Assembly: GCF_000412675.1 (NCBI RefSeq)
Contig: NC_021505.1
Location: forward strand, 434,001-498,000
DNA from: Pseudomonas putida NBRC 14164
GTDB lineage: Bacteria; Pseudomonadota; Gammaproteobacteria; Pseudomonadales; Pseudomonadaceae
Direction of reading: 5' to 3'
DNA length: 64,000 nt
Shown piece after piece: positions 44,045 to 54,783 of this stretch; position 1 is the first letter of the stretch; every line of letters starts with the position of its first letter. The notes under the pieces are model-generated. The model was given only the letters and a program-made list of their open reading frames with translations, did no database searches and was not told the DNA's origin. The position numbers and the translations under genes are program-made.

Positions 44045-45868
44045 TCAGGTCTCCAACACCCGGCAATAAAACTTCCACTCCTCTTCCAACGCATGCGCCA
44101 GGTTATCCGCTTTGCGGAACCCATGCCGCTCCCCCGCATAGAAGTGCCCTTCAGCCTCGATGCCGTTAGCCTGTAACGCCGCCAGCATGGCGCGGGTCTG
44201 CTCTGGCACCACCACAGCATCCAGCTCACCCTGAAAGAAAATCACCGGCACCTTGATCTGCCCTGCATGCAGCAGCGGCGTGCGCTGGCGATAGCGTTCG
44301 GCATCCTGGAGCGGGTCGCCGATCAGCCAGTCCAGGTAATCCCCTTCGAACTTGTGGGTGGCACGGCCCAGGGCAACCGGGTCGCTGACCCCGTACAGGC
44401 TGGCGCCGGCGCGGAACACGTCATGGAACGCCAAGGCGCACAAGGTGGTGTAGCCACCGGCGCTACCGCCGCGGATAAACGCCTTGTGCTTGTCGACCAG
44501 GCCTTGAGCAGCCAGGTATTCGACCGCTGCGCAAGCATCGGCCACATCGCTCTCGCCCCAGCGCAGGTGCAATGCCTGTCGGTATTCCCGGCCATAGCCG
44601 GTGCTGCCCCGGTAGTTCAGGTCGGCCACGGCAAAGCCGCGTTGGGTCCAGTACTGGATGCGAGGGTCGAGCACGGGATAGCAGGCCGACGTCGGCCCGC
44701 CGTGGATGAACACCACCAGCGGGGCGGCGCCTTGCGCCTGCGCTGGCGGGTAGAAGAAACCATGGGCCTGCTCGCCGTCACTGCCATAGCGGATAGGCTG
44801 CGGCAGGCTGATCTGCTCCGCCGGCAGCATCTCGACACCACCGGCCAGCACGCGGACCTCGTGGTTGCGGCGGTCGATGGCAATCACTGCCGGCGGGCTG
44901 ATGGGCGAGGCGGCAATGGCATACAGGTTTTCGCTGTCCATGGCCAGGCTGCGAAAGCGTGTGTAGGCACTGGCGTAACGCGCCATGCGGCCATCTTCAT
45001 GACGCAGCCCCAGTTGCCCGAAGCCATCTTTGAACCAGCTGGCCAGGTAGCTTTGCGGCCCCAGCGCCAACCAGGTACAGGTGCCCAGTTGCCAAGGCGC
45101 AGCCGCGTGGTCGGCAGGCCCGGCAGGCAACGCCTGCCAGTGGCCATCGACTTCCCCCCAGGGCTGCCAGAAGCCATTGCGGTCGGACAGGCAGTAGAGC
45201 CGGCCTTCGGCATCGAAGCGCGGCTGCTGCAGCGACTCACCATCGCTGGCCACGCACTGCGCGGGGCCCCAGTGGCCACTGCTGTCGCGTACGCGGCACA
45301 TCAATCGGGTGAGGGTCCAGGGCTGTGCCGGGCGGTCCCATTCGATCCACGCCAGGCGCATGCCATCGTCACTCACCGTGGGTGAGGCGTAGAAATCGGC
45401 GCCCTCGGCGAGCACTTCGCGGCTGCTTTCAGCCAAAGCCACCAGGCGATGCTCTACCTGCTCGGCATGGCGCTCCTCCACGGCCAGCACCTGGCCATGG
45501 TGCCACTGCACATCGCCGTAGCGGCAGCTGGCATCCTGGGTCAGCGCACGCGGTGGCACATCGTCCAGCGGCTGGGTGTAGACCTGCTGGTCCTTTTCGT
45601 TGACGAACACCAGCCCGTCGCCACCCAGGCAAAAGCTGCCACCGCCATATTCGTAGACCCGGCTGCGCACGCTGAAACCATCCGGGGTCAGGCAGCGGGC
45701 CTGGTGGTACAGCCAGTGCCAGATACGGCAAGCACCGTCGGCGGGGCGAAATTCGATCCAGAACAGCCCGTCGGCACTGACTTTGAGTTCGGTGAAGTCG
45801 GTACCGGCGGCAACTGCCTGGGCCGCGCTGAATTCAGCCGCGGGCGATGACACGGGAGTTTCGATCAT
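44045..45868 (-). CDS. S9-family (prolyl oligopeptidase-like) peptidase in the pqq cluster
   Basis: This 607-residue enzyme has an N-terminal beta-propeller (about residues 30-350) and a C-terminal alpha/beta hydrolase domain. The nucleophile is in [11 protein letters not shown] (about residue 467), the acid in [13 protein letters not shown] and the histidine in AGERHGF. The first 35 bases overlap the end of pqqE, placing it in the pqq transcription unit. Similar genes are sometimes called pqqM or pqqG and are proposed to digest the PqqA precursor, but this is not proven. No signal peptide is visible. Confidence 0.88.
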   Translation of the reverse strand: MIETPVSSPAAEFSAAQAVAAGTDFTELKVSADGLFWIEFRPADGACRIWHWLYHQARCLTPDGFSVRSRVYEYGGGSFCLGGDGLVFVNEKDQQVYTQPLDDVPPRALTQDASCRYGDVQWHHGQVLAVEERHAEQVEHRLVALAESSREVLAEGADFYASPTVSDDGMRLAWIEWDRPAQPWTLTRLMCRVRDSSGHWGPAQCVASDGESLQQPRFDAEGRLYCLSDRNGFWQPWGEVDGHWQALPAGPADHAAAPWQLGTCTWLALGPQSYLASWFKDGFGQLGLRHEDGRMARYASAYTRFRSLAMDSENLYAIAASPISPPAVIAIDRRNHEVRVLAGGVEMLPAEQISLPQPIRYGSDGEQAHGFFYPPAQAQGAAPLVVFIHGGPTSACYPVLDPRIQYWTQRGFAVADLNYRGSTGYGREYRQALHLRWGESDVADACAAVEYLAAQGLVDKHKAFIRGGSAGGYTTLCALAFHDVFRAGASLYGVSDPVALGRATHKFEGDYLDWLIGDPLQDAERYRQRTPLLHAGQIKVPVIFFQGELDAVVVPEQTRAMLAALQANGIEAEGHFYAGERHGFRKADNLAHALEEEWKFYCRVLET

Positions 45869-46964
45869 TGCGGAAGGTCATCTGTTCAATGGCGAGCTGG
45901 GCGGTTTCCGCCTCCTCGCGGGCCTTGAGGATGATGCCGTGCTCGGCCGACTTGGCGCACACAGGGTCGGCGTTGCTGGCATCGCCGGTCAGCATGAAGG
46001 CCTGGCAGCGACAGCCGCCGAAATCCTTTTCTTTTTCGTCGCAGGAGCGGCACGGTTCGCGCATCCACTCATAACCACGGAAGCGGTTGAAGCCAAACGA
46101 CTCATACCAGATATGGTGCAGGTCGTGGTCGCGTACATTGGGGAACTTCACGGGCAGCTGGCGGGCGCCGTGGCAGGGCAGCGCGGTGCCGTCCGGGGTA
46201 ATGGTGAGGAACAGGTTGCCCCAGCCATTCATGCAGGCCTTGGGGCGCTCTTCGTAGTAGTCCGGAGTGACGAAGATCAGCTTGCACGGGTTGCCCTCGG
46301 CCTTGAGCTTTTCCCGGTACTCGTTGGTGATGCGCTCGGCCCGCTCCAGTTGCTCGCGGGTTGGCAGCAGCCCCAGGCGGTTGAGGTGCGCCCAGCCGTA
46401 GAACTGACAGGTGGCAAGCTCGACGAAGTCGGCTTCCAGGGCAATGCACAGCTCGATGATGCGGTCGGTCTTGTCGATGTTGTGCCGATGGGTGACGAAG
46501 TTGAGCACCATCGGGTAGCCGTGGGCCTTTACGGCACGGGCCATCTCCAGCTTTTGCGCAAAGGCCTTCTTCGAGCCGGCAAGCAGGTTGTTGACCTGCT
46601 CGTCGCTGGCCTGGAAGCTGATCTGGATATGGTCCAGGCCGGCCTTCTTGAAATCGGCGATGCGCGCTTCGGTCAGGCCGATGCCCGAGGTGATCAGGTT
46701 GGTGTAGTACCCCAGCCGGCGGGCTTCGCCGATCAGCTCGGCAAGGTCCTGGCGCACCAGCGGCTCACCGCCGGAAAAGCCGATTTGCGCGGCGCCCATT
46801 TCCCGCGCTTCGGCCATCACCTTGAACCATTGTGCGGTGCTCAGCTCCTGGCCCTGGGCGGCAAAGTCCAGCGGGTTGGAGCAATACGGGCACTGCAGCG
46901 GGCAGCGGTAGGTGAGCTCGGCCAGCAGCCACAGCGGCAGGCCGACCTCGGGCGTAGGCGGCAA
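45834..46964 (-). CDS. pqqE: PqqA peptide cyclase, radical SAM/SPASM enzyme
   Basis: PqqE links the Glu and Tyr side chains of PqqA. The radical SAM triad is C21-x3-C25-x2-C28 ([13 protein letters not shown]), and a SPASM region of cysteines lies at the C-terminus ([24 protein letters not shown], and a final C). The TTG at 46964 overlaps the pqqD stop and gives 376 residues, which I recall as the length in P. putida. Longer readings would run through pqqD. Confidence 0.92.
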   Translation of the reverse strand: MPPTPEVGLPLWLLAELTYRCPLQCPYCSNPLDFAAQGQELSTAQWFKVMAEAREMGAAQIGFSGGEPLVRQDLAELIGEARRLGYYTNLITSGIGLTEARIADFKKAGLDHIQISFQASDEQVNNLLAGSKKAFAQKLEMARAVKAHGYPMVLNFVTHRHNIDKTDRIIELCIALEADFVELATCQFYGWAHLNRLGLLPTREQLERAERITNEYREKLKAEGNPCKLIFVTPDYYEERPKACMNGWGNLFLTITPDGTALPCHGARQLPVKFPNVRDHDLHHIWYESFGFNRFRGYEWMREPCRSCDEKEKDFGGCRCQAFMLTGDASNADPVCAKSAEHGIILKAREEAETAQLAIEQMTFRNDRNSRVIARG

Positions 46965-46965
46965 A

Positions 46966-47241
46966 TCAGGCGAGGACGATCCAGTGTTCGGCACGGGCCA
47001 CCTCCATGAACTGCTCGATGTCATCGGCCACTTCCGGGACATCGGGGAATTGCTGTTCGAGTTCGCTGATGATGGCTGCCACGTCACGCTGGCCGTCGAT
47101 CAGGCCACCGATCAGGCTGGCGCTTTCGTTGAGCTTGATCATGCCCTCGGGGTACAGCAACACATGGCCCTTTTGTGCCGGCTCGTACTGGAAGCGGTAG
47201 CCGGGGCGCCAGCTCGGCACCTGATTGCGATCCAGACTCAT
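46966..47241 (-). CDS. pqqD: PqqA-binding chaperone
   Basis: PqqD binds the PqqA peptide and presents it to PqqE. The 91-residue RRE-fold protein starts [20 protein letters not shown] and has the [12 protein letters not shown] strand region used for peptide binding. ATGA overlaps the pqqC stop. Confidence 0.95.
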   Translation of the reverse strand: MSLDRNQVPSWRPGYRFQYEPAQKGHVLLYPEGMIKLNESASLIGGLIDGQRDVAAIISELEQQFPDVPEVADDIEQFMEVARAEHWIVLA

Positions 47242-47993
47242 AGGGTGATCCCCTTGTGCCACACCCGGTCCTGGGTGACGGAGTGATAAGGCGGGCGGTT
47301 CAACTCGTAGGCCATGCTCATGGCGTCGAGCATGCTCCAGAGGATATCCAGCTTGAACTGAAGTATCTCCAGCATACGCTCCTGGCCCGCGCGGGTGGTG
47401 TAGTGCTGCAGGGTAATCGCCAGGCCGTGCTCCACGTCACGCCGGGCCTGGCCCAGACGGGTGCGGAAGTACTCGTAGCCGGCCGGGTCGATCCACGGGT
47501 AGTGCTGTGGCCAGCTGTCCAGTCGCGACTGGTGGATTTGCGGGGCGAACAGTTCGGTCAGCGAGCTGCTGGCCGCTTCCTGCCAGCTGGCGCGGCGGGC
47601 GAAGTTGACGTAGGCGTCCACGGCAAAGCGTACGCCGGGCAGTACCAGGTCCTGGGAGCGCAGCTGGTCCGGGTCGAGGCCGACCGCCTGGCCAAGGCGC
47701 AGCCAGGCTTCGATGCCACCGTCCTCGCCGGGTGCGCCGTCGTGGTCGAGCAGGCGCTGGATCCACTCGCGGCGTACCTCCCGGTCCGGGCAGTTGGCCA
47801 GGATCGCGGCATCCTTCATCGGGATGTTGACCTGGTAGTAGAAGCGGTTGGCTACCCAGCCCTGGATCTGCTCACGGGTGGCGCGGCCCTGATACATCGC
47901 CACGTGGTACGGGTGATGGATGTGGTAGTAGGCGCCCTTGGCGCGCAGGGCCTGCTCGAATTCGGCAGGGGACATTGGCAGTGCGTCGCTCAT
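47238..47993 (-). CDS. pqqC: Pyrroloquinoline-quinone synthase
   Basis: PqqC is a cofactor-free oxidase that performs the last ring closure and eight-electron oxidation. The 251-residue all-helical protein starts [20 protein letters not shown] and has the active-site segment [15 protein letters not shown] and [21 protein letters not shown] pair separates it from pqqB upstream. Confidence 0.97.
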   Translation of the reverse strand: MSDALPMSPAEFEQALRAKGAYYHIHHPYHVAMYQGRATREQIQGWVANRFYYQVNIPMKDAAILANCPDREVRREWIQRLLDHDGAPGEDGGIEAWLRLGQAVGLDPDQLRSQDLVLPGVRFAVDAYVNFARRASWQEAASSSLTELFAPQIHQSRLDSWPQHYPWIDPAGYEYFRTRLGQARRDVEHGLAITLQHYTTRAGQERMLEILQFKLDILWSMLDAMSMAYELNRPPYHSVTQDRVWHKGITL

Positions 47994-48029
47994 TCGGCTG
48001 GCTCCTGTAAAGCTGAGTCTCGGCTCGAT

Positions 48030-48120
48030 CCCTGTGGGAGCGGGTTTACCCGCGAACACCGGCGAAGCCGGTGCCATACACTGTGTTGGATTCTTCGCGG
48101 GTGAACCCGCTCCCACAGGG
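48030..48120. repeat. Inverted REP pair inside the pqq operon
   Basis: Two CCTGTGGGAGCGGGTTTACC-type copies in opposite orientation lie between pqqB and pqqC. The resulting RNA hairpin could lower expression of pqqCDE relative to pqqAB or mark a processing point. Confidence 0.9.
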
Positions 48121-48148
48121 GAACTGTGTTGCTTGTGCGATCTCGGTT

Positions 48149-49060
48149 TTACAACTCGATGCTCATGCCATCGAAGGCAACTTCGACGCCACGGCGCAGG
48201 ACTTCGGCGCGCTCGGGTGAGTCTTCGTCGAGAATCGGGTTGGTGTTGTTGATGTGGATAAGTACCTTGCGCTGGCGCGGGAAGCCGTCGAGCACTTCCA
48301 GCATGCCGCCAGGGCCGTTCTGGGCCAGGTGACCCATCTCGCGGCCGGTGCGGGTGCCCACGCCACGGCGCTGCATTTCGTCGTCTTCCCACAGGGTGCC
48401 GTCGACCAGCAGGCAGTCGGCACCGTGCATCATCGCCAGCAGGTTTTCGTCTACCTGGCCCAGGCCCGGTGCGTAGAACAGCTTGCCGCCGGTGCGGGTG
48501 TCTTCGACCATCAAACCCAGGTTATCGCCCGGGTGCGGGTCGAAGCGGTGCGGGGAGTAGGGCGGCGCGGCACTGCGCAGCGGAAACGGGGTGAACTTGA
48601 GGTTTGGGCAGGCGTCGATCACGAAGCTGCCTTCCAGCTCGATGCGGTTCCACTGCAGGCCACCGTTCCAGTGGCTGAGCATGTTGAACAGCGGGAAACC
48701 GGTGGTCAGGTCCTGATGGACCATGTCCGTGCACCACACCTGGTGCGGGCAACCTTCGCGCAGGCTGAGCAGGCCGGTGGTGTGGTCGATCTGGCTGTCC
48801 AGCAGGACGATGGCGTTGATGCCGGTGTCGCGCAGGGCACGGGCCGGCTGCATCGGCGCAAAGGCCTGGAGCTGGGCGCGGATGTCGGGCGAGGCATTGC
48901 ACAGCACCCAGTGCACGCCGTCGTCGGACAGGGCGATGGACGATTGGGTGCGCGCCGTGGCACGCAGGGTGCCGTCACGGTAGCCCTTGCAGTTGACGCA
49001 GTTGCAGTTCCACTGCGGGAACCCGCCACCGGCGGCGGAGCCGAGAACCTGGATGTACAT
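48149..49060 (-). CDS. pqqB: PQQ biosynthesis hydroxylase (metallo-beta-lactamase fold)
   Basis: PqqB is an iron-dependent hydroxylase acting on the excised Glu-Tyr product. The 303-residue protein starts [20 protein letters not shown]. Metallo-hydrolase-fold histidines and a CxCxxC-type site (NCNCVNCKG) are visible. The in-frame GTG two codons upstream is a weaker start. Confidence 0.95.
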   Translation of the reverse strand: MYIQVLGSAAGGGFPQWNCNCVNCKGYRDGTLRATARTQSSIALSDDGVHWVLCNASPDIRAQLQAFAPMQPARALRDTGINAIVLLDSQIDHTTGLLSLREGCPHQVWCTDMVHQDLTTGFPLFNMLSHWNGGLQWNRIELEGSFVIDACPNLKFTPFPLRSAAPPYSPHRFDPHPGDNLGLMVEDTRTGGKLFYAPGLGQVDENLLAMMHGADCLLVDGTLWEDDEMQRRGVGTRTGREMGHLAQNGPGGMLEVLDGFPRQRKVLIHINNTNPILDEDSPERAEVLRRGVEVAFDGMSIEL

Positions 49061-49090
49061 GGCCACTCTCTATGCAGAAAACCGTGTCGT

Positions 49091-49123
49091 AAAAACGAAA
49101 ACGCCCCGGCGGGCCGAGGCGTT
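49091..49123 (-). terminator. Attenuator-like hairpin between pqqA and pqqB
   Basis: On the minus strand, ACGCC(TC)GGCCCGCCGGGGCGT is followed by TTTCGTTTTT. The position just after pqqA fits the known excess of pqqA transcript over the rest of the operon. Confidence 0.75.
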
Positions 49124-49139
49124 GAGGCGCAAGCCTGGC

Positions 49140-49211
49140 TTAGCGGCTTGCGAAGTACATGGTGACTTCGAAACCGATACGCAGGTCAGTGTAAGCAGGT
49201 TTGGTCCACAT
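49140..49211 (-). CDS. pqqA: PQQ precursor peptide
   Basis: This 23-residue ribosomal peptide supplies the carbon skeleton of PQQ. It begins [20 protein letters not shown] and contains the required E15-x3-Y19 pair. AAGGAG lies seven bases upstream of the ATG. The promoter is in the 171-bp gap toward pqqF. Confidence 0.98.
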   Translation of the reverse strand: MWTKPAYTDLRIGFEVTMYFASR

Positions 49212-49382
49212 GGAATTACTCCTTCCGAATGAGGGTTGGGTTGCTCAGCTACTACTTGGGTACCGCCATGGGCCGGCAGTTCCCTGAAACTGGGATTGCG
49301 CTATCTTACAAGAAAAATTTGTACCGAAAGGTTAATTATTCGAAAAGCGCCGTTGCAATTGGCGTAACAATCGCGAGGTTGT

Positions 49383-51671
49383 TCACTGCCATTCAAGGGT
49401 TGGCGCGGCAGCGTTGGCCAAGCAGAGCCAAGGGCAATCCTTATCGAGCAGGGTGCCCAGCAGCTGGTCCATATCCGTCTGCCGCGTCTTCAAGATAGCC
49501 CTGCGCAGCTCATCTAGCGTGCCGGGTTGTGTAGCCAGGTGTGTCTGCCATGCCCATTCGGCAACGTCGGCGTTGGCCATGGCGGGCTCGTCGAATTGCT
49601 CGGCCAACGCCACGCGAGCGCCCGGATCCAGCGTGATGCCTTGCCGCAGCAGGGTGAGCAGGTGGTCGAGGACCTGCGCTTGGCGGGTATGTGGCGACTG
49701 CACCCCGAACAACAGGCCGCCGACACCCTCGACCTGACGAAAGGTACTGAACACCGCGTAGCCGAGTTGCAGCTCTACCCGCAGCCGTTGGTAAACCGGC
49801 CCTTGCAGCAATTGCGCAAGCACGCGGCCGCTGGCTTCGCTGGCCGCAGGGAGCGGGCAGAACAGCAACAGGGCGTGTTCACTGCCGGGTACTTCGGCGT
49901 GCTGCCAACGGTGGCTGGCCCATGTAGGCGGGGGGGCAGGCAGCGAGCCTTGCCCAGGGCAGTGCTGTAACGCAGTGCCCAAAGCGCTTAGCGCAGCAGC
50001 GTCGAAACCTGTGGCAAGGCCATGCCAGCGGGCGTGCTGCCACAGGCTGTCGAGTTGCGACTGCGTCGGCATGCTGGCAGGCGCACTTGCGGGGTGGGCG
50101 CCCACTACCGCGTCGGGCAGTTGCTTGAGCAAGGCCCTGATGGGGATCAGTGGCGGTGGCGTCGCCGTGCTGGGCTGCCAGCAACTGGTTGCTGGCTTGA
50201 GCATCAGGGCCAAGGCCTGCTCCACTGCCCGAAGCACCGCTGCCGGTTGCCCGGCGCAGCGCAATTGCCAGTATTCGCCAACGGCACTGAACAGCAGTTG
50301 CACCGACGCGCGCTCGCAGCGCTCCTGCAGTGGGGCCAGCGCCTGTTCCAGCACGGCCTGCAAACGCTGGCGCAGGGGCGAAGGCAGGTGCCAGCGCAGG
50401 TAAAGCGCGGCGTACTGACGGGTGCCAGGCAGCAGGTCGCTGGTCTTCAGGGCCGCCGGTAGAGGTTGCGCCGGGGCATTGGGCAAATCTGCCATCAGCA
50501 AGGGGTCGACGGGGGGCAGTTGCCATTGCCCATGCGCTTGGCCCGGCAGGCCCTGGAGCAGCGCGCCCAAAGCCTGCTGGCCTTGCGCATCCAGCTTGGC
50601 GAACGGCTGGCCCGTGCTGTCCCGGCGAGCCAGCTCAAGCGCGCCGGCGCTGCGTTCACGGCTGAGCTGCAGCAGGCCGAATGCGTGGTTCATCTGCTCA
50701 AGGTCGGCCTGGCGGATGAAGCTGAACCAACCCTGCAGCAGGGCATCTGCTTCGTCCGGTTTGGCGCTTGCGCTGAGCTGCAGGTCGATGTGCCAAAGTA
50801 ACTGCCCGGCGAAGCTGTACACCCTCTCGGCCTTGAAGCTTTGCAGCCAGCCGCGTTGGCGCAGCGCATGCAGCCAGGTACCCGGGCGGTTGTCGCCCAG
50901 GCAACTGATCAGTAATTCCAGGGCCTGCTCGGCACCTGCCGGTAGCTTTTCATGGGTGAACACCAGGCGCGTGTTCGTAGGCGACAGTAGTGGTGGCAGC
51001 GTTTGTAGCGCCTGCGTACCCGTCGCGAACAGGCTGGCATGCTGCCTGCCCAGCTGTTCCAGTTCATCCAGCGCCTGTGGGCCACACAGGCTCAGGGTCA
51101 TCTGGCCTCCCTGGTAATAGCGTTGGTGAAAGCCTTCGAGGGCTTGCTGAAAGGCGGGGTTCTGCAAGGCCAGGGTGTGCCGGTTACCGGCGTGAAAAGC
51201 CCCTAGCGGATGCCCCGGCGACACCGATTGCAGCAAGGCGAACTGCTGCTGAGCCTGCGGGTTGCGCGACCAGGCGATGAACTCGGCGTGGATCACTTCG
51301 CGTTCGCGGCGTTGGCGCTCGATGCCCAGGTCCGGTTCGGCCAGCATCTGGCACAGGCGCTCAAGGCCCCCAGCCAAGGCATTGGTCGGCACTTCGAAGA
51401 AGAAATCGGTGGCGCGTTCCCGGGTGCTGGCGTTGACCTGGCCACCGAGGGCCTGGACGTAGCGCATCAGGCCATCGTTCAGGGGGAACTGCGCGGTGCC
51501 GAGGAAGAAAAGGTGTTCGAGGAAGTGGGCCAGGCCGGGCCACCTGGCGGGAGCGTCATGGCTGCCCGCGTGCACCCGCAATGCGGCGGCCGAGCGCTTA
51601 AGGCGCGGGGCGTGGCGCAGGGTGAGCTGCAGGCCGTTGGCGAGGGTGAGGTGGCGGGTGGTGTCAGGCAT
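49383..51671 (-). CDS. pqqF: M16-family metallopeptidase of PQQ synthesis
   Basis: PqqF is a zinc peptidase believed to release the cross-linked Glu-Tyr from PqqA. The 762-residue protein has the inverted zinc motif H49-F-L-E52-H53 and the third ligand E130, exactly 76 residues later, as in insulinase-family enzymes. It precedes pqqA on the same strand with 171 bp between them, the P. putida pqqF-ABCDE order. Confidence 0.95.
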   Translation of the reverse strand: MPDTTRHLTLANGLQLTLRHAPRLKRSAAALRVHAGSHDAPARWPGLAHFLEHLFFLGTAQFPLNDGLMRYVQALGGQVNASTRERATDFFFEVPTNALAGGLERLCQMLAEPDLGIERQRREREVIHAEFIAWSRNPQAQQQFALLQSVSPGHPLGAFHAGNRHTLALQNPAFQQALEGFHQRYYQGGQMTLSLCGPQALDELEQLGRQHASLFATGTQALQTLPPLLSPTNTRLVFTHEKLPAGAEQALELLISCLGDNRPGTWLHALRQRGWLQSFKAERVYSFAGQLLWHIDLQLSASAKPDEADALLQGWFSFIRQADLEQMNHAFGLLQLSRERSAGALELARRDSTGQPFAKLDAQGQQALGALLQGLPGQAHGQWQLPPVDPLLMADLPNAPAQPLPAALKTSDLLPGTRQYAALYLRWHLPSPLRQRLQAVLEQALAPLQERCERASVQLLFSAVGEYWQLRCAGQPAAVLRAVEQALALMLKPATSCWQPSTATPPPLIPIRALLKQLPDAVVGAHPASAPASMPTQSQLDSLWQHARWHGLATGFDAAALSALGTALQHCPGQGSLPAPPPTWASHRWQHAEVPGSEHALLLFCPLPAASEASGRVLAQLLQGPVYQRLRVELQLGYAVFSTFRQVEGVGGLLFGVQSPHTRQAQVLDHLLTLLRQGITLDPGARVALAEQFDEPAMANADVAEWAWQTHLATQPGTLDELRRAILKTRQTDMDQLLGTLLDKDCPWLCLANAAAPTLEWQ

Positions 51672-51715
51672 GAAAACTCCGGGTAGGTGTTCATGCTAAC
51701 CCATTTGTATGAGCA

Positions 51716-51810
51716 GGCCCGGCCTCTTCGCGGGCGCGCCCGCTCCTACAGGTATGGTGTGGCTTGCAGACTGACACCAATCCTGTGGGAGCGGGCGCGC
51801 CCGCGAATGG
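51716..51810. repeat. Inverted REP pair upstream of pqqF
   Basis: Two GGCCTCTTCGCGGGCGCGCC-type copies face each other between davA and pqqF. Confidence 0.88.
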
Positions 51811-51814
51811 GACG

Positions 51815-52609
51815 TCAGCTTTTACGCAGGTGCAGTTCCTGGCGCAGGTCTGTCAGGTAAGGAAATGCCTCACGCCCCTGCACCACCTGCTCATGCTCCA
51901 GCTCCGCCAGCAGCAGGCATTCATCCCGCCCACCCATGGCCAGCAGGCTGCCATCAGGGCCTATGATGCTGCTCTGCCCGCAATACTGGATGTCGTCTTC
52001 CGAGCCGCAATAATTGGCATACACCAGGTAGCACTGGTTTTCCTGCGCCCGCGCCCTCACGGTCACCTGGCAGACGAAGTCGTACGGGGCCATGTTCGCC
52101 GTCGGCACCAGGATCAGTTCGGCACCACCCAGCGCCAGGCGCCGGGCGTTCTCCGGGAACTCGATGTCGTAACAGATCAGCAGGCCGACTTTCCAACCGT
52201 CCAGTTCCACCACCGGGAAGTGATCGGCGCCGGCGCTGAACATCGCGCGGTCCAGCTCACCGAACAGGTGAGTCTTGCGGTAGTTGCACAGGCTGCGCCC
52301 GTGCGCGTCGATCAACTGCACACTGTTGTAGATCGCCCCATCATCACCACGCTCGGGGTAGCCATAGACGATCGCGATGCGGTGCGCCTGGGCTATTTCC
52401 ACCACGTCCATCGCCGCCGGGCCATCGTCGGCTTCGGCCAGCCGCTCGACCTGGGGCAGGCCGATGTTGTAGCCGGTCAGGAACATTTCCGGGCACACCA
52501 GCAACTGTGCGCCGCGGTCGGCTGCCAGCTGCGCCTGGTGGCGCAGCCGTTGCAGGTTGCCGGGCACGTCCAGTGGCTTGGGGGCGCCCTGGAACAGAGC
52601 AATGCGCAT
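51815..52609 (-). CDS. davA: 5-aminopentanamidase (delta-aminovaleramidase)
   Basis: DavA hydrolyses 5-aminovaleramide to 5-aminovalerate in lysine catabolism. The 264-residue nitrilase-superfamily enzyme has the catalytic triad regions: glutamate in LLVCPEMFLTGYN, lysine in YRKTHLFGE and cysteine in LLICYDIEFPE. It lies 14 bp downstream of davB and is probably co-transcribed. The context with the lysine monooxygenase makes this call stronger than a general amidase. Confidence 0.92.
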   Translation of the reverse strand: MRIALFQGAPKPLDVPGNLQRLRHQAQLAADRGAQLLVCPEMFLTGYNIGLPQVERLAEADDGPAAMDVVEIAQAHRIAIVYGYPERGDDGAIYNSVQLIDAHGRSLCNYRKTHLFGELDRAMFSAGADHFPVVELDGWKVGLLICYDIEFPENARRLALGGAELILVPTANMAPYDFVCQVTVRARAQENQCYLVYANYCGSEDDIQYCGQSSIIGPDGSLLAMGGRDECLLLAELEHEQVVQGREAFPYLTDLRQELHLRKS

Positions 52610-52623
52610 GGTGCCTCCTTGAG

Positions 52624-54306
52624 TCAGTCTGCCAGGGCGATCGGGCCGATCTCGTCAAACACATCGCCCGGGCCGGGGTTGTCCGGGTGGGTCTGGCCAC
52701 CGAAGTGGTTCATGATACCCCACACCGCATTCAGCGACGTCTGCACCGCGCCTTCCACCCACGCCGGGGTCCACGACACGTCGTCACCGGCGATGAACAT
52801 GCCGCGCTGCTCGGCAGGCATGTCCTGCTGCATGAAATGCGCGTACATGCGCTGGTTGTAGCGGTAGTGGCCCGGCAGTGCGCCCTTGAAGGCGCCGAGG
52901 AAGTGCGGGTCGGCCTCCCAGGAAATGGTGATCGGGTCGCCGATGATGTGCCCGGCGATATCGGTCTTGGGGTAGATCTTCTTCAGCGCATCCAGGGCCA
53001 GCTGCACGCGCTTTTCCACCGGGTGCGGCAGCATCTTCAGCGCGTCGCTCATCCAGGCGTAGGACAGGCAGATCACCCCCGGCTTGTCGTCGCCGTTGTC
53101 GAACAGGTAGGTGCCGCGGGTGAGGCGGTCGGTGAGGGTCATGCTCATCAGGTCGCGGCCGGTTTGCGGGTCCTTGTCCTTCCAGAACGGCCGGTCGACC
53201 ATGACGAACGTCTTCGACGATTGCATGTAGCGGGTGCGGTCCAGGGCCATCCACATTTTTTGCGAGAACAGCGATTCCTCGCAGTCGATCTGGGTGGTCA
53301 GCAGCCAGGTCTGGCAGGTGGCGAGCACGGCGCCGTAGTGCCGGGTGTCGCCCCAGTTGTCGGTGACCGCCAGGCGGCCATCGGCGGCACGGGCGATGCG
53401 CTTGACCCCGGTGCGCGGCGCGCCGCCATGCAGGCCGCTCAGGCTGGTGCCCTCCGGCCAGTGGGCGCAGCGCTCCGGCACATGGCGCCAGATACCTTGC
53501 GGCACCTGCTCCACACCGCCGACGACCAGGTGCTGGTGGTCGTCGCAGTTGGTCATCACCACGCGGAAGATTTCCAGCATCGAGTTGGGGAAGTCCGAGT
53601 CCCATCCGCCGGTGCCAAAGCCGACCTGGCCGAACACTTCGCGGTGCTGGAAGCTCAGTTTGGCAAACGAGCGCGAGGTGGCCACGAAGTCGTAGAAGGT
53701 GCGGTCGTCCCACAGCGGCACCAGCTTGTTCCACAACTCCTTGAGCCGCGGTACATCGCGGTCGCGGATGGCTTGCTGGATGTCGGCGAACTGGGCGCCA
53801 CTTTCCAGCGCATCGGCCCAGGCGTCGGCCACTTCGTGGAACAGCTTGGGCAGGTCGGTGGTTTTTTCGGCGTAGTAGGTCTGGCCTTCCAGGTCGATCA
53901 CCGTGCTGCCCGAGGCCGGGGTCAGCGGGTTGGGGAAGGGCTTGGTCTCCAGGCCCAGCTTGTCCACGTAGTGATAGAACGCCGTGGACGACACCGGGAA
54001 ACGCATGCCACCGAGTTCGGCGATGATCCCGTCGGTGCCGTTGAAGGCTTGCGAACGCAGCCGGCCACCCAGCTTGGAGGCCTCGTACACCACCGGCTTC
54101 AAGCCCAGCTTCATCAGCTCGTACGCCGCCACCAGTCCAGCGATACCGGCACCCACGATGGCCACTTCTTCACCTTGGCGATCTGCTGGGATGCTGCCCA
54201 GGCCTGCGGGGTGTTCCAGCCAGTCGTCGAAGGCGAAGGGGAAGTCCGGGCCAAAGATGGTGATGGGCTGCTTGCCGTCGGCGGGGTGGCGGTTTTTCTT
54301 GTTCAT
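52624..54306 (-). CDS. davB: Lysine 2-monooxygenase
   Basis: DavB is a flavin amine-oxidase-family monooxygenase that converts L-lysine to 5-aminovaleramide and CO2. The 560-residue protein starts MNKKNRHPADGKQPITIFGP. The FAD dinucleotide motif VAIVGAGIAGLVAAYELMKL starts near residue 48, followed by the GGRLRS motif. It was historically annotated as tryptophan 2-monooxygenase. A -10-like TATACT lies about 40 bp upstream of the start. An Lrp-type regulator is encoded further upstream. Confidence 0.92.
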   Translation of the reverse strand: MNKKNRHPADGKQPITIFGPDFPFAFDDWLEHPAGLGSIPADRQGEEVAIVGAGIAGLVAAYELMKLGLKPVVYEASKLGGRLRSQAFNGTDGIIAELGGMRFPVSSTAFYHYVDKLGLETKPFPNPLTPASGSTVIDLEGQTYYAEKTTDLPKLFHEVADAWADALESGAQFADIQQAIRDRDVPRLKELWNKLVPLWDDRTFYDFVATSRSFAKLSFQHREVFGQVGFGTGGWDSDFPNSMLEIFRVVMTNCDDHQHLVVGGVEQVPQGIWRHVPERCAHWPEGTSLSGLHGGAPRTGVKRIARAADGRLAVTDNWGDTRHYGAVLATCQTWLLTTQIDCEESLFSQKMWMALDRTRYMQSSKTFVMVDRPFWKDKDPQTGRDLMSMTLTDRLTRGTYLFDNGDDKPGVICLSYAWMSDALKMLPHPVEKRVQLALDALKKIYPKTDIAGHIIGDPITISWEADPHFLGAFKGALPGHYRYNQRMYAHFMQQDMPAEQRGMFIAGDDVSWTPAWVEGAVQTSLNAVWGIMNHFGGQTHPDNPGPGDVFDEIGPIALAD

Positions 54307-54468
54307 GAAGTGACCTTGCCAGAGAGGCTGCGCAGGGAGCGGAGCCTGAGTATAGGAGATGCCTGGCGGTCATTTTAGGGGTTTGGGGATTCGTTATTAA
54401 GGAGCATAGTGTTGTCTGAAAGTAGCTTTGCTCGTCGTATTAGCCGATTTTTCATTGCTTTTGACGAA

Positions 54469-54783
54469 TCAAGCCAAAGATGCCAAATGATCCACCGTCT
54501 CAGGGTATTTCTGTACCAGACGAATCAGTGCGACTGCTTGCGCATTGGGTCTGGAGCGGCCTTGCTCCCAGTTTTCCAGCGTTCTGGCATTGGTTCGGAG
54601 ATGGTTTGCGAACAGTGCCCTGGACATGTTGAGGCGCTGGCGCAGCTCCAGCAGTTCGTTGGGGACCAATGGGGCCAGTTCGGTGAGGCTGGCTTTGTGC
54701 GAGCGTAGGGTTTTTTTGCCTTGGCGTTCTTCGGCCAGGGCGTCGAAGCCTTCCGTGAGTTCAGTGAACAGGTTGCGGGGCAT
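54469..54783 (-). CDS. HigA/NadS-type antitoxin
   Basis: This 104-residue protein has a Cro/C1-type HTH (about residues 42-80: NELLELRQRLNMSRALFANH and RTLENWEQGR). It starts with GAGGAAA upstream and overlaps the end of the toxin-family gene by 23 bases, the toxin-first order typical of this class. It should bind its own promoter and neutralise the toxin. It looks fully intact. Confidence 0.88.
   Translation of the reverse strand: MPRNLFTELTEGFDALAEERQGKKTLRSHKASLTELAPLVPNELLELRQRLNMSRALFANHLRTNARTLENWEQGRSRPNAQAVALIRLVQKYPETVDHLASLA

Noticed and set aside
52624..54306. Tryptophan 2-monooxygenase (auxin pathway)
   Set aside because: Adjacent davA-type amidase and P. putida context favour lysine 2-monooxygenase.
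54409..54708. Plus-strand frame of 99 residues
   Set aside because: It overlaps the well-supported antitoxin gene on the other strand and has no family resemblance.
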